Part shown: positions 41,346-51,295 of the stretch, one piece after another
How the letters are laid out: each line of letters opens with the position of its first letter
How positions within the stretch are numbered: the stretch's first letter is position 1
NCBI GenBank assembly: GCA_020436835.1
Contig: JAGQWZ010000664.1
Location: 1 to 53,195, forward strand
Reading direction: 5' to 3'
DNA from: Saprospiraceae bacterium
GTDB taxonomy: Bacteria; Bacteroidota; Bacteroidia; Chitinophagales; Saprospiraceae
DNA: 53,195 nt
Position numbers and translations under genes: made by a program
Notes under the pieces: model-generated
What the model was told of the DNA's origin: nothing
What the model saw: only the letters and a program-made list of their open reading frames with translations
The model's database searches: none

Positions 41346-42188
41346 CTAGGAAAGATAATCCATTAAGTCCGATAATTTCGACCTAAGCTGATCTCTGGAT
41401 AAGATAAAATCCAAAAATCCATGCTCCAGTAGAAACTCAGAAGTCTGAAATCCTTCCGGCAGATCCTTTTTTATGGTCTCCTTGATCACCCTGGGGCCAG
41501 CAAATCCGATCAAAGCATTGGGTTCAGCAAAATTCAAATCTCCGAGCATAGAGAAGGAAGCAGTCACGCCCCCCGTGGTGGGATCAGTCAATAAGGAGAA
41601 GAAAGGAATTTTGGCCTTGGCCAATTTAGTGAGCATGGCGGATGTTTTCGCCAATTGCATCAGCGAAAAAGCGGATTCCTGCATCCTGGCTCCACCGGAA
41701 CGGGATATAATAAGAAGTGGAATCTTCTTCTTCAGGGCAAGCTCGGTGGCTCTGGCTATCTTCTCACCTACAACAGAACCCATAGAACCACCTATGAAAC
41801 TAAAATCCATCGCGGCAACAACCAGACCTTTTTCCATTACTTTTCCACACGCTACTGTAATAGCCTCCGAGACCTGATTCTTCTCATAGGCATCTTCGAG
41901 CCTGACTTTATAAGGCTTCAGATCGGTAAATTCGAGAAAATCATATGATTTGAGCGTCAGGAAAAGTTCTTCATAAGTTCCCTCGTCAAAAATCATATCG
42001 AAGTAGTCATGAGAACCGATTCTAACGTGATAGTGGCACTTGGGACACATGAAGAAGTTCTCCTTCAATTCCTTCATGGTACTGGTCTCTTTGCAAGCAT
42101 CACATTTGAACCAGACACCATCCGGCACCTCTTTCTTATGCTTAGTTGCGGTTTGAATTCCCTCCTTGAGTCTCTTAAACCATCCCAT
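41346..42188 (-). CDS. accD: Acetyl-CoA carboxylase carboxyltransferase subunit beta
   Basis: The 280-residue subunit has the N-terminal zinc finger (FKCDACKE, then FMCPKCHYH) and the crotonase-like carboxyltransferase fold: SFIGGSMGSVVGEKIARA, LLIISRSGGARMQESAFSLMQLAKTSA and TDPTTGGVTASFSMLGDLNFAEPNALIGFAGPRVI in outline. With AccA it transfers the carboxyl group from biotin to acetyl-CoA in fatty-acid synthesis. The frame is open to 42233, but a near-perfect promoter (42231-42260) overlaps that upstream ATG, so the ATG at 42188 (MGWFKRLKEG) is the start. Confidence 0.96.
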   Translation of the reverse strand: MGWFKRLKEGIQTATKHKKEVPDGVWFKCDACKETSTMKELKENFFMCPKCHYHVRIGSHDYFDMIFDEGTYEELFLTLKSYDFLEFTDLKPYKVRLEDAYEKNQVSEAITVACGKVMEKGLVVAAMDFSFIGGSMGSVVGEKIARATELALKKKIPLLIISRSGGARMQESAFSLMQLAKTSAMLTKLAKAKIPFFSLLTDPTTGGVTASFSMLGDLNFAEPNALIGFAGPRVIKETIKKDLPEGFQTSEFLLEHGFLDFILSRDQLRSKLSDLMDYLS

Positions 42189-42230
42189 AAGGTTCTTTTG
42201 CGAGGTTACTGTCTTTAGAAAGACAGCGGT

Positions 42231-42260
42231 CAAATTTACTTAAATTGAATTCTCTTGCAA
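42231..42260 (-). promoter_or_regulatory. Bacteroidota primary promoter of accD (TTG-N19-TAAATTTG)
   Basis: On the left strand TTG (42260-42258), exactly 19 bases, then TAAATTTG (42238-42231), matching the Bacteroidota -33/-7 consensus at every fixed position. The transcript should start near 42224, giving a leader of about 36 bases to the ATG at 42188. Confidence 0.8.
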
Positions 42261-42344
42261 ATAAAATCATTCTCTGTAAATGAACTACTTATACAGATTA
42301 CGATTGTTTATAATATGTATGTAATTATGAGCCTTCCTACTATA

Positions 42345-43376
42345 TCAAGGATATTGATAAGATTTCACTTCATCAATAAATGCCTTGACCGCCGATACTT
42401 CCGTTTCCGGATAAACCCCATGCCCAAGGTTGGCTATGTGATTCCGCCCAAAGCTACTAAGCATGTCTTTTACCGCTTGCCGAATCTGATTTTCAGGACC
42501 AAGCAGGCAACAAGGATCCAAATTACCCTGCAAAGTACGATCTGCTCCGAAAACCTGCCGGGCAGTTGCCGGATCTGTCTGCCAGTCTAATCCAATAGCA
42601 ACGTCAGGAATGGTGGCTATATCTTCCATCGAAAACCAGGCTCCCTTAGCAAAAACGATGACTGGAACATCCTTCAAGGCATCACAGATCAGGCGAATAT
42701 ATTTAAGACTAAACTCCTGGTAAAGTCTCCGATCCAGCAAACCGGCCCAACTGTCGAAGAGCTGAATCACCGAAGCGCCGGCACGCACTTTTCTTTTGAG
42801 ATAGGAGATAATTGTTTTGGTTAGCTTTTCCAATAGCGCATGCGCCATGGCAGGTTCTGCATATAAGAGTCTCTTTGCCTTTGAAAAAGTCTTACTTCCC
42901 TTGCCTTCCACCATGTAAGCAAGTAAAGTGTAAGGTGCCCCGGAAAACCCAATGAGGGGCACCCGGCTGTCCAGATTCCTTTGGGTAACCTCCAACGCAT
43001 TATAAACGTAATCCAGGTTGTCCGCAGCATCATCACCGGATAGCAGCTGATCAATGTCCCGACCGGATTGGATTGTTTTTGGAAAACGCGGACCTACTTT
43101 TTCTACCATCTCGTAGTGCAGACCCATGGCTTCGGGAACGACCAGTATATCGGAAAATATGATGGCAGCATCCACCTTCAGGATATCAACCGGCTGAATA
43201 GTGACCTCTGCTGCCAGTTGAGGATTGGAAACGAGCGCTTTGAAATCAGGTAGTTTCTCTCTGATCGCACGGTACTCCGGCAGAATGCGCCCTGCTTGCC
43301 GCATGAGCCAAACCGGTGGTCGATCTACTTTCTCACCCTGCAGAGTTTTGATTAAAAGGTCATTTTTCATTGACAT
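42345..43376 (-). CDS. hemE: Uroporphyrinogen decarboxylase
   Basis: The 343-residue enzyme converts uroporphyrinogen III to coproporphyrinogen III in haem synthesis. Signatures present are [18 protein letters not shown], the catalytic Asp in [44 protein letters not shown] and [20 protein letters not shown]. The ATG used gives [15 protein letters not shown], the normal start of the family. It is divergent from dapB; a 10-bp palindrome ATATCGATAT lies in the 79-base gap. Confidence 0.96.
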   Translation of the reverse strand: MSMKNDLLIKTLQGEKVDRPPVWLMRQAGRILPEYRAIREKLPDFKALVSNPQLAAEVTIQPVDILKVDAAIIFSDILVVPEAMGLHYEMVEKVGPRFPKTIQSGRDIDQLLSGDDAADNLDYVYNALEVTQRNLDSRVPLIGFSGAPYTLLAYMVEGKGSKTFSKAKRLLYAEPAMAHALLEKLTKTIISYLKRKVRAGASVIQLFDSWAGLLDRRLYQEFSLKYIRLICDALKDVPVIVFAKGAWFSMEDIATIPDVAIGLDWQTDPATARQVFGADRTLQGNLDPCCLLGPENQIRQAVKDMLSSFGRNHIANLGHGVYPETEVSAVKAFIDEVKSYQYP

Positions 43377-43455
43377 CTCCAGCGCTAATTTTCGAATGTG
43401 AAAATAATTTATTCGAACAGAATATCGATATTGCGGTTTTTAAAATGACATAAGA

Positions 43456-44181
43456 ATGACTGGTTTAAATATTGCCCTGATCGGATATGGAAAAATGGGA
43501 AAAACGATTGAAAAAATTGCGAAACAGCGTGGGCACAAAATTGGTCTCATCATAGATATTGATCAGGCAAATAATATAGGGGATTTAGATTCCAGTTTGG
43601 ATGTAGCGATTGAATTTACCCGGCCGGAAGCTGCGGTTGAAAATTTATCTCATTGTATCAGAAAACAAGTACCTGTCGTCTCAGGAACCACCGGATGGCT
43701 TGATCATTTTGATGAAATAAAAAGACTATGCCTGGATAAAAAATCCGCTCTCTTTTATGCTTCCAACTACAGTATTGGTGTAAATATATTTTTTGCGGTC
43801 AACCAGTATTTAGCAAAAATCATGAATAGTTTTCCTGACTATGAACCTACGATCAACGAAATACACCACACCCAAAAATTGGATGCACCCAGTGGCACGG
43901 CCATTACTCTTGGAGAAGGAATTTTAAAAAATATCGATAGAAAAAATCGATGGAAAAATGAGCCATCGGAGATAAATAGCGAACTTGAAATCATAAGCGA
44001 ACGAATTGATGATGATCCTGGTACGCACATCATTACCTATGATTCGGAAGTGGACTATATCAAAATATCTCATCATGCAAAATCCCGGCAAGGATTTGGT
44101 CTTGGTGCTGTCATGGCAGCCGAATGGCTGGTTGGAAAATCCGGTTGTTTTGGAATGGAAGACATGTTGAAAATTAATTAA
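43456..44181 (+). CDS. dapB: 4-hydroxy-tetrahydrodipicolinate reductase
   Basis: The 241-residue enzyme has the NAD(P) fold IGYGKMGKTIEKIA at the N-terminus, the GTTGW segment and the catalytic EIHHTQKLDAPSGTAI motif. It makes tetrahydrodipicolinate in lysine and diaminopimelate synthesis. Other dap genes are not in the window. Confidence 0.95.
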   Translation: MTGLNIALIGYGKMGKTIEKIAKQRGHKIGLIIDIDQANNIGDLDSSLDVAIEFTRPEAAVENLSHCIRKQVPVVSGTTGWLDHFDEIKRLCLDKKSALFYASNYSIGVNIFFAVNQYLAKIMNSFPDYEPTINEIHHTQKLDAPSGTAITLGEGILKNIDRKNRWKNEPSEINSELEIISERIDDDPGTHIITYDSEVDYIKISHHAKSRQGFGLGAVMAAEWLVGKSGCFGMEDMLKIN

Positions 44182-44206
44182 AAGAATATTCTTCTTTACT
44201 ACAACT

Positions 44207-44234
44207 AAAAATGCCCATCCTTTCGGACAGGCAT
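44207..44234 (-). terminator. Intrinsic terminator of dnaK
   Basis: On the left strand ATGCC and GGCAT form the outer stem, with an inner TCC/GGA pair around TTTC, followed by a short T-run. It lies 36 bases after the dnaK stop codon. Confidence 0.6.
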
Positions 44235-44269
44235 CTTCAACTATTTTCTCATGCTTTTAAAAGCACTGT

Positions 44270-46186
44270 TTACTTCTTGTCATCCACTTCCTCGAATTCC
44301 ACATCGGTCACATCTTCCGCTTCGTCGCTTCCGGAAGTATCTGTACCACCTGTACTCTGATTTCCGGTAGTTGCTCCGGCATCCTGCTGAGCCTGGTAAA
44401 TATCCTGACTTGCAGCTGCCCAGGCATCATTCAACTTTTTACTGGCAGCGTCAATCGCAGACAGATCTTCACTCTTATGAGCTGCTTTCAATTCTGTCAA
44501 GGCCGACTCGATCGAACCCTTTTTATCGGCAGGTACTTTGTCTCCGAACTCGGAAAGTTGTTTCTCCGTTTGGAAAATTAAAGTATCTGCGGCATTGATT
44601 TTATCGACCTTCTCCCTTGCCGCCTTATCCGCTTCTGCATTGGCGGCAGCTTCGCTCTTCATCTTTTCGATCTCATCTTTCGATAATCCCGTAGAAGCCT
44701 CGATTCTGATCTTTTGCTCTTTACCGGTTCCTTTATCTTTTGCATGCACATTCAGAATACCGTTGGCATCCATATCAAAGGTAACTTCAACCTGGGGCAC
44801 ACCCCGTGGTGCCGGAGGTATTCCATCAAGAATGAAACGTCCTACCGTTCGGTTATCTCTGGCCATTGGTCTTTCTCCCTGCAGAATATGAATCTCCACA
44901 CTGGGTTGATTATCGCTTGCCGTAGAGTAAGTTTTCGATTTTTTGGTTGGTATGGTGGAGTTGGCCTCTATCACAACATCATAGACACCTCCCATCGTCT
45001 CGATACCAAGTGACAGCGGAGTCACATCAAGCAAAAGAACATCCTGAACATCTCCACTCAGTACGCCTCCCTGAATGGCTGCTCCCACGGCCACCACTTC
45101 ATCCGGGTTCACACTTCTATTTGGTTTCTTACCGAAGAAGTCTTCAACTGCCTGTTGAATTCTCGGAATCCGGGTTGAACCACCGACAAGGATAATCTCA
45201 TCAATATCGCTCTTAGATAAACCGGCGTCCTTTAATGCTTCTTCACAAGGTCTCAAAGTCCTCGATACCAGATCATCGGCCAGCTGTTCAAATTTTGCCC
45301 GGGAAATCTTCTGTACCAGGTGTTTTGGCACTCCATCTACCGCGGTAATATAAGGCAGGTTAATTTCCGTCTCGGTGGATGCTGACAATTCAATCTTTGC
45401 TTTCTCAGCTGCATCCTTCAACCGTTGCAATGCCATGGGATCTTTTCTCAGATCTATGTTTTCAGAGGATTTGAAAGCGTCTGCAAGGAAATTGATCAAA
45501 ACCTGATCGAAGTCGTCCCCTCCCAGGTGGGTGTCCCCATTAGTCGATTTTACTTCGAAAACGCCTTCCCCAAGTTCGAGGATGGAAATATCAAATGTAC
45601 CGCCTCCAAGGTCAAATACAGCAATGGTGGAATCCTGTCCCTTCTTATCCAATCCGTATGCAAGTGCGGCCGCTGTCGGTTCATTTATGATCCTTTTAAT
45701 GGTTAACCCGGCGATTTCACCTGCTTCCTTCGTTGCTTGTCGCTGAGAATCATTAAAATATGCTGGTACGGTCACCACCGCCTCCGTAACCTCACTGCCG
45801 AGATAATCTTCGGCTACCTTTTTCATTTTCTGCAAGACCATGGCACTAATCTCCTGCGGAGTATATGCCCGGCCTTCAATGTCCACTCTCACCGTATCAT
45901 TGTCGCCTTTGGTCACTTTATATGGCACTCGCTCCGCTTCCATTTTCACTTCAGAGTACCGGGATCCCATAAATCTTTTGATGGAGAAAATGGTCCTCAC
46001 GGGGTTTGTAATGGCCTGTCTTTTTGCTGGATCGCCAATCTTCCTTTCGCCATTATCCGTGAAAGCAACCACAGAGGGAGTAGTTCTTCTGCCTTCATCA
46101 TTCGGGATAACCACCGGTTCGTTCCCCTCCATTACAGCAACGCAAGAGTTTGTCGTTCCTAGGTCTATTCCAATTATTTTTCCCAT
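44270..46186 (-). CDS. dnaK: Molecular chaperone DnaK (Hsp70)
   Basis: The 638-residue protein is a standard DnaK. ATPase signatures are [31 protein letters not shown] and [16 protein letters not shown]; the linker is [13 protein letters not shown] and the substrate domain has the [22 protein letters not shown] region in outline. The C-terminus ends in an acidic tail ([14 protein letters not shown]). It folds nascent and damaged proteins with DnaJ and GrpE. No heat-shock partners are adjacent. A half-site resembling CIRCE upstream was examined and rejected. Confidence 0.98.
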   Translation of the reverse strand: MGKIIGIDLGTTNSCVAVMEGNEPVVIPNDEGRRTTPSVVAFTDNGERKIGDPAKRQAITNPVRTIFSIKRFMGSRYSEVKMEAERVPYKVTKGDNDTVRVDIEGRAYTPQEISAMVLQKMKKVAEDYLGSEVTEAVVTVPAYFNDSQRQATKEAGEIAGLTIKRIINEPTAAALAYGLDKKGQDSTIAVFDLGGGTFDISILELGEGVFEVKSTNGDTHLGGDDFDQVLINFLADAFKSSENIDLRKDPMALQRLKDAAEKAKIELSASTETEINLPYITAVDGVPKHLVQKISRAKFEQLADDLVSRTLRPCEEALKDAGLSKSDIDEIILVGGSTRIPRIQQAVEDFFGKKPNRSVNPDEVVAVGAAIQGGVLSGDVQDVLLLDVTPLSLGIETMGGVYDVVIEANSTIPTKKSKTYSTASDNQPSVEIHILQGERPMARDNRTVGRFILDGIPPAPRGVPQVEVTFDMDANGILNVHAKDKGTGKEQKIRIEASTGLSKDEIEKMKSEAAANAEADKAAREKVDKINAADTLIFQTEKQLSEFGDKVPADKKGSIESALTELKAAHKSEDLSAIDAASKKLNDAWAAASQDIYQAQQDAGATTGNQSTGGTDTSGSDEAEDVTDVEFEEVDDKK

Positions 46187-46687
46187 TTATTCTATTTTAT
46201 TCGATTTTAATATCAGTTTGCAATATCATATGCTCAATTAGAGTGCCAACCGGTTTTTTAGACCAAATAGGCAGATTTCTTTGTCATTATTACCTGTCAG
46301 GTACTTTTTTACCCCAATATTTTATGACAAAAAGTCATAATTAGCCTCAGGGTTTTACAAGTTGTCATGTTTACAGATACAATGAATCTAATGCATAAGA
46401 TCATTGTCTATCAATCAGTTGGGAGGTTTAGATCTTAAGGAATTCCTCTACACGACCCTGAATCATTTAACTTTTTCTGTTCTGGTGATGAAGCTACCGC
46501 TACACGTATCTTAATTTTCGTCTTTCAGAAAAGCAGTAATATCCTGAATGCCGGTGTAGCATGAAATTCGCTCTCCTCTTATCCCGTTTTAAGCGCTTTT
46601 GGGATTAGCTCGCGATTACGAATACGCAGCAACGCAGTACAAGATCGATCACCTTTTGTTAACTTTCAACCCTTTTATAATTAAACT
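46187..46687. other. 501-base gap between divergent dnaK and panB
   Basis: I see no gene here. The stretch holds the start regions of dnaK and panB and a hairpin-like segment ATCCC-AAGCGCTT-GGGAT around 46577-46605. Another pair, GCTACAC (about 46497) and GTGTAGC (about 46554), lies about 50 bases apart. A regulatory RNA is possible but unsupported. Confidence 0.4.
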
Positions 46688-47503
46688 ATGTCAGTAAACA
46701 AAGATATTAAACGGGTCACCGTACATACTCTCAAGAGTATGAAGGAAAAAGGTGAACCGATCAGCATGTTAACCGCCTATGATTTTTCTATGGCTCGCAT
46801 ACTCGATGAGGCAGGAATAGAAGTCCTCTTGGTCGGTGATTCCGCTTCTAATGTGATGGCTGGTCACGAGACCACGTTGCCGATTACCCTGGACCAGATG
46901 ATCTATCATGCCAGTAGTGTGATCCGGGCTATCCAAAGAGCCCTGGTGGTGGTTGACCTTCCTTTTGGAACCTATCAGGGCAACAGCCGGAAGGCCCTGG
47001 CATCCGCTATTCGGATTATGAAAGAATCAGGTGCACATGCCGTGAAACTGGAAGGTGGGTATGCCGTTCAGAATTCGATTCGAAGGATTCTGAAGGCGGG
47101 CGTACCGGTCATGGGACATTTGGGCCTAATGCCACAATCAATTTATAAATTCGGAACCTATGTTGTAAGAGCGAAGGAAGAACAAGAGGCAGAACAGTTG
47201 CGTAGTGATGCGAAACTTTTGGAAGAGATTGGCTGTTTTGCCATTGTATTGGAAAAAATACCGGGAGAATTAGCGAAGGAAGTGGCCAAATCGGTTTCCA
47301 TTCCCATTATTGGCATCGGAGCCGGTCCGGACGTAGATGGCCAGGTATTGGTCACGCACGATATGTTGGGAATCACTAAAGAATTCAGACCACGTTTTCT
47401 CAGGATATACACTGATCTTTACGAACAGATCACCAATGCAACTCACCAATATATTAAAGATGTCAAGAGCAGGGATTTCCCCAATGAGAAGGAAGCTTAC
47501 TAG
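46688..47503 (+). CDS. panB: 3-methyl-2-oxobutanoate hydroxymethyltransferase
   Basis: The 271-residue enzyme makes ketopantoate for coenzyme A. Recognisable parts are [49 protein letters not shown] in outline, DLPFGTYQG, the KLEGG site, GHLGLMPQS and [24 protein letters not shown]. Metal-binding Asp (VGDS) and catalytic Glu (KLEGG) are present. mltG follows after 38 bases on the same strand. Confidence 0.96.
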   Translation: MSVNKDIKRVTVHTLKSMKEKGEPISMLTAYDFSMARILDEAGIEVLLVGDSASNVMAGHETTLPITLDQMIYHASSVIRAIQRALVVVDLPFGTYQGNSRKALASAIRIMKESGAHAVKLEGGYAVQNSIRRILKAGVPVMGHLGLMPQSIYKFGTYVVRAKEEQEAEQLRSDAKLLEEIGCFAIVLEKIPGELAKEVAKSVSIPIIGIGAGPDVDGQVLVTHDMLGITKEFRPRFLRIYTDLYEQITNATHQYIKDVKSRDFPNEKEAY

Positions 47504-47541
47504 TCTATGACCGGAAACCTACATCCCTTACAATTTAAATC

Positions 47542-48579
47542 ATGTCAAAAAATATCAAGAGAATCCTAATTGCGCTTGGCTTCATCATTTTAGCAGGAGC
47601 TGGTATAGCCTTCTATTTCTATCGAATCGTCTTCTCACCAAATGTCATCATTCAATCCGACCAGGTCATATACATACCAACCGGATCCAAGTTGAATGAT
47701 GTGGTGCACGTGCTTGACACTGCAGCAATTCTTAAGAATACCAATAGCTTTGAGAAGGTAGCCGGTTGGATGAAATTTGAGGATCCAAACATCAATCCCG
47801 GTAAATACACGATCAAACCGGGATGGAACAATCGTCAACTGGTGAGTTTGCTGAGAGCCGGTATTCAAACACCGGTAAATCTGGTGATCAATAATGTGCG
47901 GACCGTAACCGAACTGGCCGGAAAGATCGCCTCCCAAATCGAGATAGATTCCATCCAGTTGGCAGCGTATATGACGGATTCGAATACGGCGACAAAATAT
48001 AATTTGAAAAAGGAGAGCTTCCTGTCTCTCTTCGTGCCTAACACCTACCAGGTCTATTGGACGGTCAAAGCCGATGCGATTGTCGAGCGACTCGCCAAAG
48101 AACAGGAGAAGTTTTGGGCTTCTGATCAACGATTGGAAAAGGCAAAAGCCCTGAATATGACGAAAGAACAGGTCTACACGATGGCTTCGATTGTTGAGAG
48201 AGAAACCCAGGCTGGTAGTGAACGACCAACGGTGGCAGGGCTCTATTTAAATCGCCTTGAGCAGGATATTCCTTTGCAGGCAGATCCTACGGTAGTTTTT
48301 GCCACCGGTATCTTTGACCTCAGGAGAGTTCTGAATAAGCACCTGGAAATTGAATCTCCTTATAATACTTACAAATATGCCGGCTTGCCCCCAGGCCCTA
48401 TCTTCATGCCATCGATACAAAGTATTGATGCGGTTCTCAATGCAGAAGATCACGATTATATCTACATGTGCGCCCGTCCTGACAATAGTGGATTGCATGC
48501 ATTTGCCGCCTCCATCACAGATCACAATCGAAATGCAAATCGATACCGTAACTGGCTGAATGAAAGAGGTATCAAATAG
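47542..48579 (+). CDS. mltG: Endolytic murein transglycosylase
   Basis: The 345-residue protein is anchored by one N-terminal membrane helix (ILIALGFIILAGAGIAFYFY, about 8-27). The YceG-like domain has the catalytic Glu in MASIVERETQAGSERPTVAGLYLNRL in outline, then PLQADPTVVFA, SPYNTYKYAGLPPGPI and the SIDAVLNAEDHDYIYMC segment. It cuts nascent peptidoglycan strands in the periplasm and sets their length. Confidence 0.95.
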   Translation: MSKNIKRILIALGFIILAGAGIAFYFYRIVFSPNVIIQSDQVIYIPTGSKLNDVVHVLDTAAILKNTNSFEKVAGWMKFEDPNINPGKYTIKPGWNNRQLVSLLRAGIQTPVNLVINNVRTVTELAGKIASQIEIDSIQLAAYMTDSNTATKYNLKKESFLSLFVPNTYQVYWTVKADAIVERLAKEQEKFWASDQRLEKAKALNMTKEQVYTMASIVERETQAGSERPTVAGLYLNRLEQDIPLQADPTVVFATGIFDLRRVLNKHLEIESPYNTYKYAGLPPGPIFMPSIQSIDAVLNAEDHDYIYMCARPDNSGLHAFAASITDHNRNANRYRNWLNERGIK

Positions 48580-48594
48580 ATTGAATCTTTCTCT

Positions 48595-49926
48595 ATGGAA
48601 CAAGCTGTCAACACCTATATCACTGAACATAGTCTATGCACTAAAAAAGACCGCATATTACTCGCAGTCAGTGGAGGAATTGACTCGATGGTACTCATGC
48701 ATTTGTTTTATCAATTGGATTATCAGATCGGAGTCGCCCACTGTAATTTCAAGATGCGGGGAGATACGTCCGACCAGGAAGTCCAGTTGGTAGAACGCAG
48801 AGCAAGAGAATATGGATTTTCATTTTTTACCACGGAATTCGAGACCATTGCTTTTGCCAGGGCAAAGAAGATCGGAATTCAGGAAGCAGCCCGCCATTTG
48901 CGCTACACTTGGTTTTCACAAACCATGGAAGAACATGATTTCAATTTGCTTGCTGTAGCACATCATCAGGACGATCAGATCGAGACCGTATTACTGAATA
49001 TTATGCGGGGGACGGGTTTATTCGGACTTCAGGGAATGCAACCTAAAAGAGACCACATTATCCGTCCACTCTTATTTGCCTCCAAGAAAAATATCATAGC
49101 ATATGCGAAGCAACATCTCATCGAATACAGTGAGGATGAAAGCAATCAGAAGTCACTATACAGAAGAAATTATATACGGAACAAGTTAATTCCCAAGGTA
49201 GAAAAGAGAGTTCCGGCATTTAAGCGAAGGATGACTGAAAATATCCAGATTTGGCAAAAGAGTGCCCGTTTGTTAAATGGATTACTCAATCAGGAACTGG
49301 AATTGAGAAAAAAAACCGAAGGGAATTTTATCGTCCTGGATACGGACAAGATTGAAGAATCGCTGCGGGACCTGGTAGTTTTTGAGTGGTTGAGACCTTA
49401 TGGATTTAATTATACCCAGGTCACCCAGATGATTGAGGCCATAGGCAATAATCATTCAGGCCGCTTATTTTTCAGTAAAAAAAACCGGCTCACCACCGAC
49501 CGGAAAAGATTAATTCTGGCTCCCCGCTCTTCGGAGGAAAAACAACATTTGATCATTAATCAGGATGATAAATACATTAACCTGGAAGATGGAATGCTGG
49601 AATTCATCTTAATGACTAAGCATCCTGATAGTTATCCGGAGGATATCAATATTGCTCATCTTGATGCTCAGAAGATAAACTACCCTTTGGAAATAAGAAA
49701 ATGGGAAGAAGGAGATACCTTTATGCCTTTCGGCATGATGGGTAAAAGTCAGAAACTTAAAAAGTATTTTCGTAATAAAAAATTCAATCAATTTCAAAAA
49801 GAAAGTCAATGGTTGCTGATATCTGAGGAAAAAATATGCTGGATAATCGGGGAAAGGATAGATGAGCGTTTTAAGATCGATCAGGACACAAAATACATTC
49901 TTAAAATAATTTGGCAAGTGGAGTAA
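48595..49926 (+). CDS. tilS: tRNA(Ile)-lysidine synthetase
   Basis: The 443-residue enzyme has the PP-loop LAVSGGIDSMVLMHLF, HCNFKMRGDTSDQEV, AVAHHQDDQIETVLLNIMRGTGLFGLQGM in outline, and RRNYIRNKLIPKVEKRVPAFKRRM. The C-terminal TilS domain starts at about 360 (EIRKWEEGDTFMPFGMMGKSQKLKKYF in outline). It puts lysidine at the wobble position of tRNA-Ile (CAU), which lets it read AUA. It begins 15 bases after mltG. Confidence 0.95.
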   Translation: MEQAVNTYITEHSLCTKKDRILLAVSGGIDSMVLMHLFYQLDYQIGVAHCNFKMRGDTSDQEVQLVERRAREYGFSFFTTEFETIAFARAKKIGIQEAARHLRYTWFSQTMEEHDFNLLAVAHHQDDQIETVLLNIMRGTGLFGLQGMQPKRDHIIRPLLFASKKNIIAYAKQHLIEYSEDESNQKSLYRRNYIRNKLIPKVEKRVPAFKRRMTENIQIWQKSARLLNGLLNQELELRKKTEGNFIVLDTDKIEESLRDLVVFEWLRPYGFNYTQVTQMIEAIGNNHSGRLFFSKKNRLTTDRKRLILAPRSSEEKQHLIINQDDKYINLEDGMLEFILMTKHPDSYPEDINIAHLDAQKINYPLEIRKWEEGDTFMPFGMMGKSQKLKKYFRNKKFNQFQKESQWLLISEEKICWIIGERIDERFKIDQDTKYILKIIWQVE

Positions 49927-49945
49927 CCACTAAATCAATTTTGAA

Positions 49946-50614
49946 ATGGAAATTGGTGAAGTATTCGATGAGATTCAAGAGGCGTACACAGAAAAAATGA
50001 TTCGCTGGGTACCACACTATCTTCAATTAATTGAAAAACTAAGTTCGTCTTTTATTCCCGGTTGGGAAGCAGTACGTATCCTGGATCTGGGCTCTGGAAA
50101 TGGCAACATTACCGCCACGCTCCTACCCAAATTTGCTTCTGCAGGATTCACCCTGGTAGACGCCAGCGATAAGATGTTGGATGAGGCTAGACAAAGGTTC
50201 TCGGGTCTAAATTTTACTTATGAAAGGGCACTTATCCAGGAAGCTGATTTTCCCCCCGATTATTTCGATCTTATTGTGGCCTCTTTTTCTCTGCACCATC
50301 TCAAAACCAACGAGAAAAAATCAGCTATGGAAAATATTTTCAGATGGTTAAACCCTGGTGGATATTTTGCTTATGCGGATTTATTTATCAATAAAACGGA
50401 CCGGGACCATGCTAAATTCGTCAGATCCTGGCAGCGTTTTGTGATCAAGCACAGTGATGAAGCAGATTGGAATTATCTATTTAACCACTACAATCAGTAT
50501 GATCATCCTGACAATCTTAGCACCCAACTTCAGTGGCTGCAAGAATTAAATTTCACAGAGATTCAGGTAGACGTACTGGAAAATTATTGGAGCTATATAA
50601 GGGCCCGAAAGTAA
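49946..50614 (+). CDS. Class I SAM-dependent methyltransferase
   Basis: The 222-residue protein has motif I in VRILDLGSGNGNITATLLP, the acidic loop in FTLVDASDKMLDEARQRF, and motif IV in FDLIVASFSLHHLKTNEKKSAM. These are the SAM-binding elements of a Rossmann methyltransferase. The substrate is not evident; the tail (ENYWSYIRARK) gives no hint. It follows tilS by 19 bases, and marC follows it by 19 bases, so it may share a transcript with both. Confidence 0.85.
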   Translation: MEIGEVFDEIQEAYTEKMIRWVPHYLQLIEKLSSSFIPGWEAVRILDLGSGNGNITATLLPKFASAGFTLVDASDKMLDEARQRFSGLNFTYERALIQEADFPPDYFDLIVASFSLHHLKTNEKKSAMENIFRWLNPGGYFAYADLFINKTDRDHAKFVRSWQRFVIKHSDEADWNYLFNHYNQYDHPDNLSTQLQWLQELNFTEIQVDVLENYWSYIRARK

Positions 50615-50633
50615 AACGAAAGAAAATAAGCAA

Positions 50634-51215
50634 ATGACACCAATATTTAAAGACATTATTTCTGTCACCCTGATCCTGTTTTCAGTAATTGATATTCCGG
50701 GCTCACTGCCTATTGTGATAAACCTTAAGAACAAAGGAGTAAATATAGAAGCTTCAAAAGCAAGTCTGGTAGCGGGAATCATTATGATTGTCTTTCTTTT
50801 TTTTGGTGAAAGTCTCTTAAAATTATTTGGCGTAGACATCGCCTCATTTGCGATCGCAGGAGCCATCGTCATTTTTTTAATCGGACTGGAGATGATTCTT
50901 AATATTCCATTTTTCCGGGATGATCCCTCAGTTTCTTCTGGAACAATTGTTCCGCTGGCATTTCCTTTGATAGCCGGCGCCGGAACCCTGACGACGATTC
51001 TTACTTTGAAAGCCAAGTATTCGGCCATCGATATAACGATAGGCATCATCATTAATACTATCCTGGTATTTATGGTTCTTCGCAGTGCAGATTGGATCGA
51101 GAAAAAAATAGGTCAGGGTGGTACATCCGTACTACGGAAAGTCTTTGGCATTATCTTGCTGGCAATAGCAGTGAAAATTTTCAAGGAGAATTTATTTACT
51201 GGAATCTCCCGATGA
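50634..51215 (+). CDS. MarC/UPF0056-family inner-membrane protein
   Basis: The 193-residue protein has six hydrophobic segments and the MarC patterns SVTLILFSVIDIPGSLPIVINLKNKG in outline and GTIVPLAFPLIAGAGTLTTILTLKAKY. Members are integral membrane proteins of unknown function; the earlier link with antibiotic resistance has not held up. It is the last gene of the tilS run and converges on the T9SS protein gene. Confidence 0.92.
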   Translation: MTPIFKDIISVTLILFSVIDIPGSLPIVINLKNKGVNIEASKASLVAGIIMIVFLFFGESLLKLFGVDIASFAIAGAIVIFLIGLEMILNIPFFRDDPSVSSGTIVPLAFPLIAGAGTLTTILTLKAKYSAIDITIGIIINTILVFMVLRSADWIEKKIGQGGTSVLRKVFGIILLAIAVKIFKENLFTGISR

Positions 51216-51237
51216 AAATCCTGTGATCCTTGCGGAT

Positions 51238-51269
51238 AAAAAAAAAGCCCCTCGCCTGAGTGCAGGGGC
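51238..51269 (-). terminator. Intrinsic terminator of the T9SS-secreted protein gene
   Basis: On the left strand GCCCCT and AGGGGC form a 6-bp GC-rich stem with an 11-base loop, followed by nine T (A-run 51238-51246). It lies 26 bases after the stop codon. Confidence 0.75.
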
Positions 51270-51295
51270 CACCAAAACTATACAGACTATTATCT

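Noticed and set aside
46222..46248. Possible CIRCE heat-shock element upstream of dnaK
   Set aside because: GAGTGCCAA at 46240-46248 resembles one half-site, but the matching TTAGCACTC nine bases away is absent.
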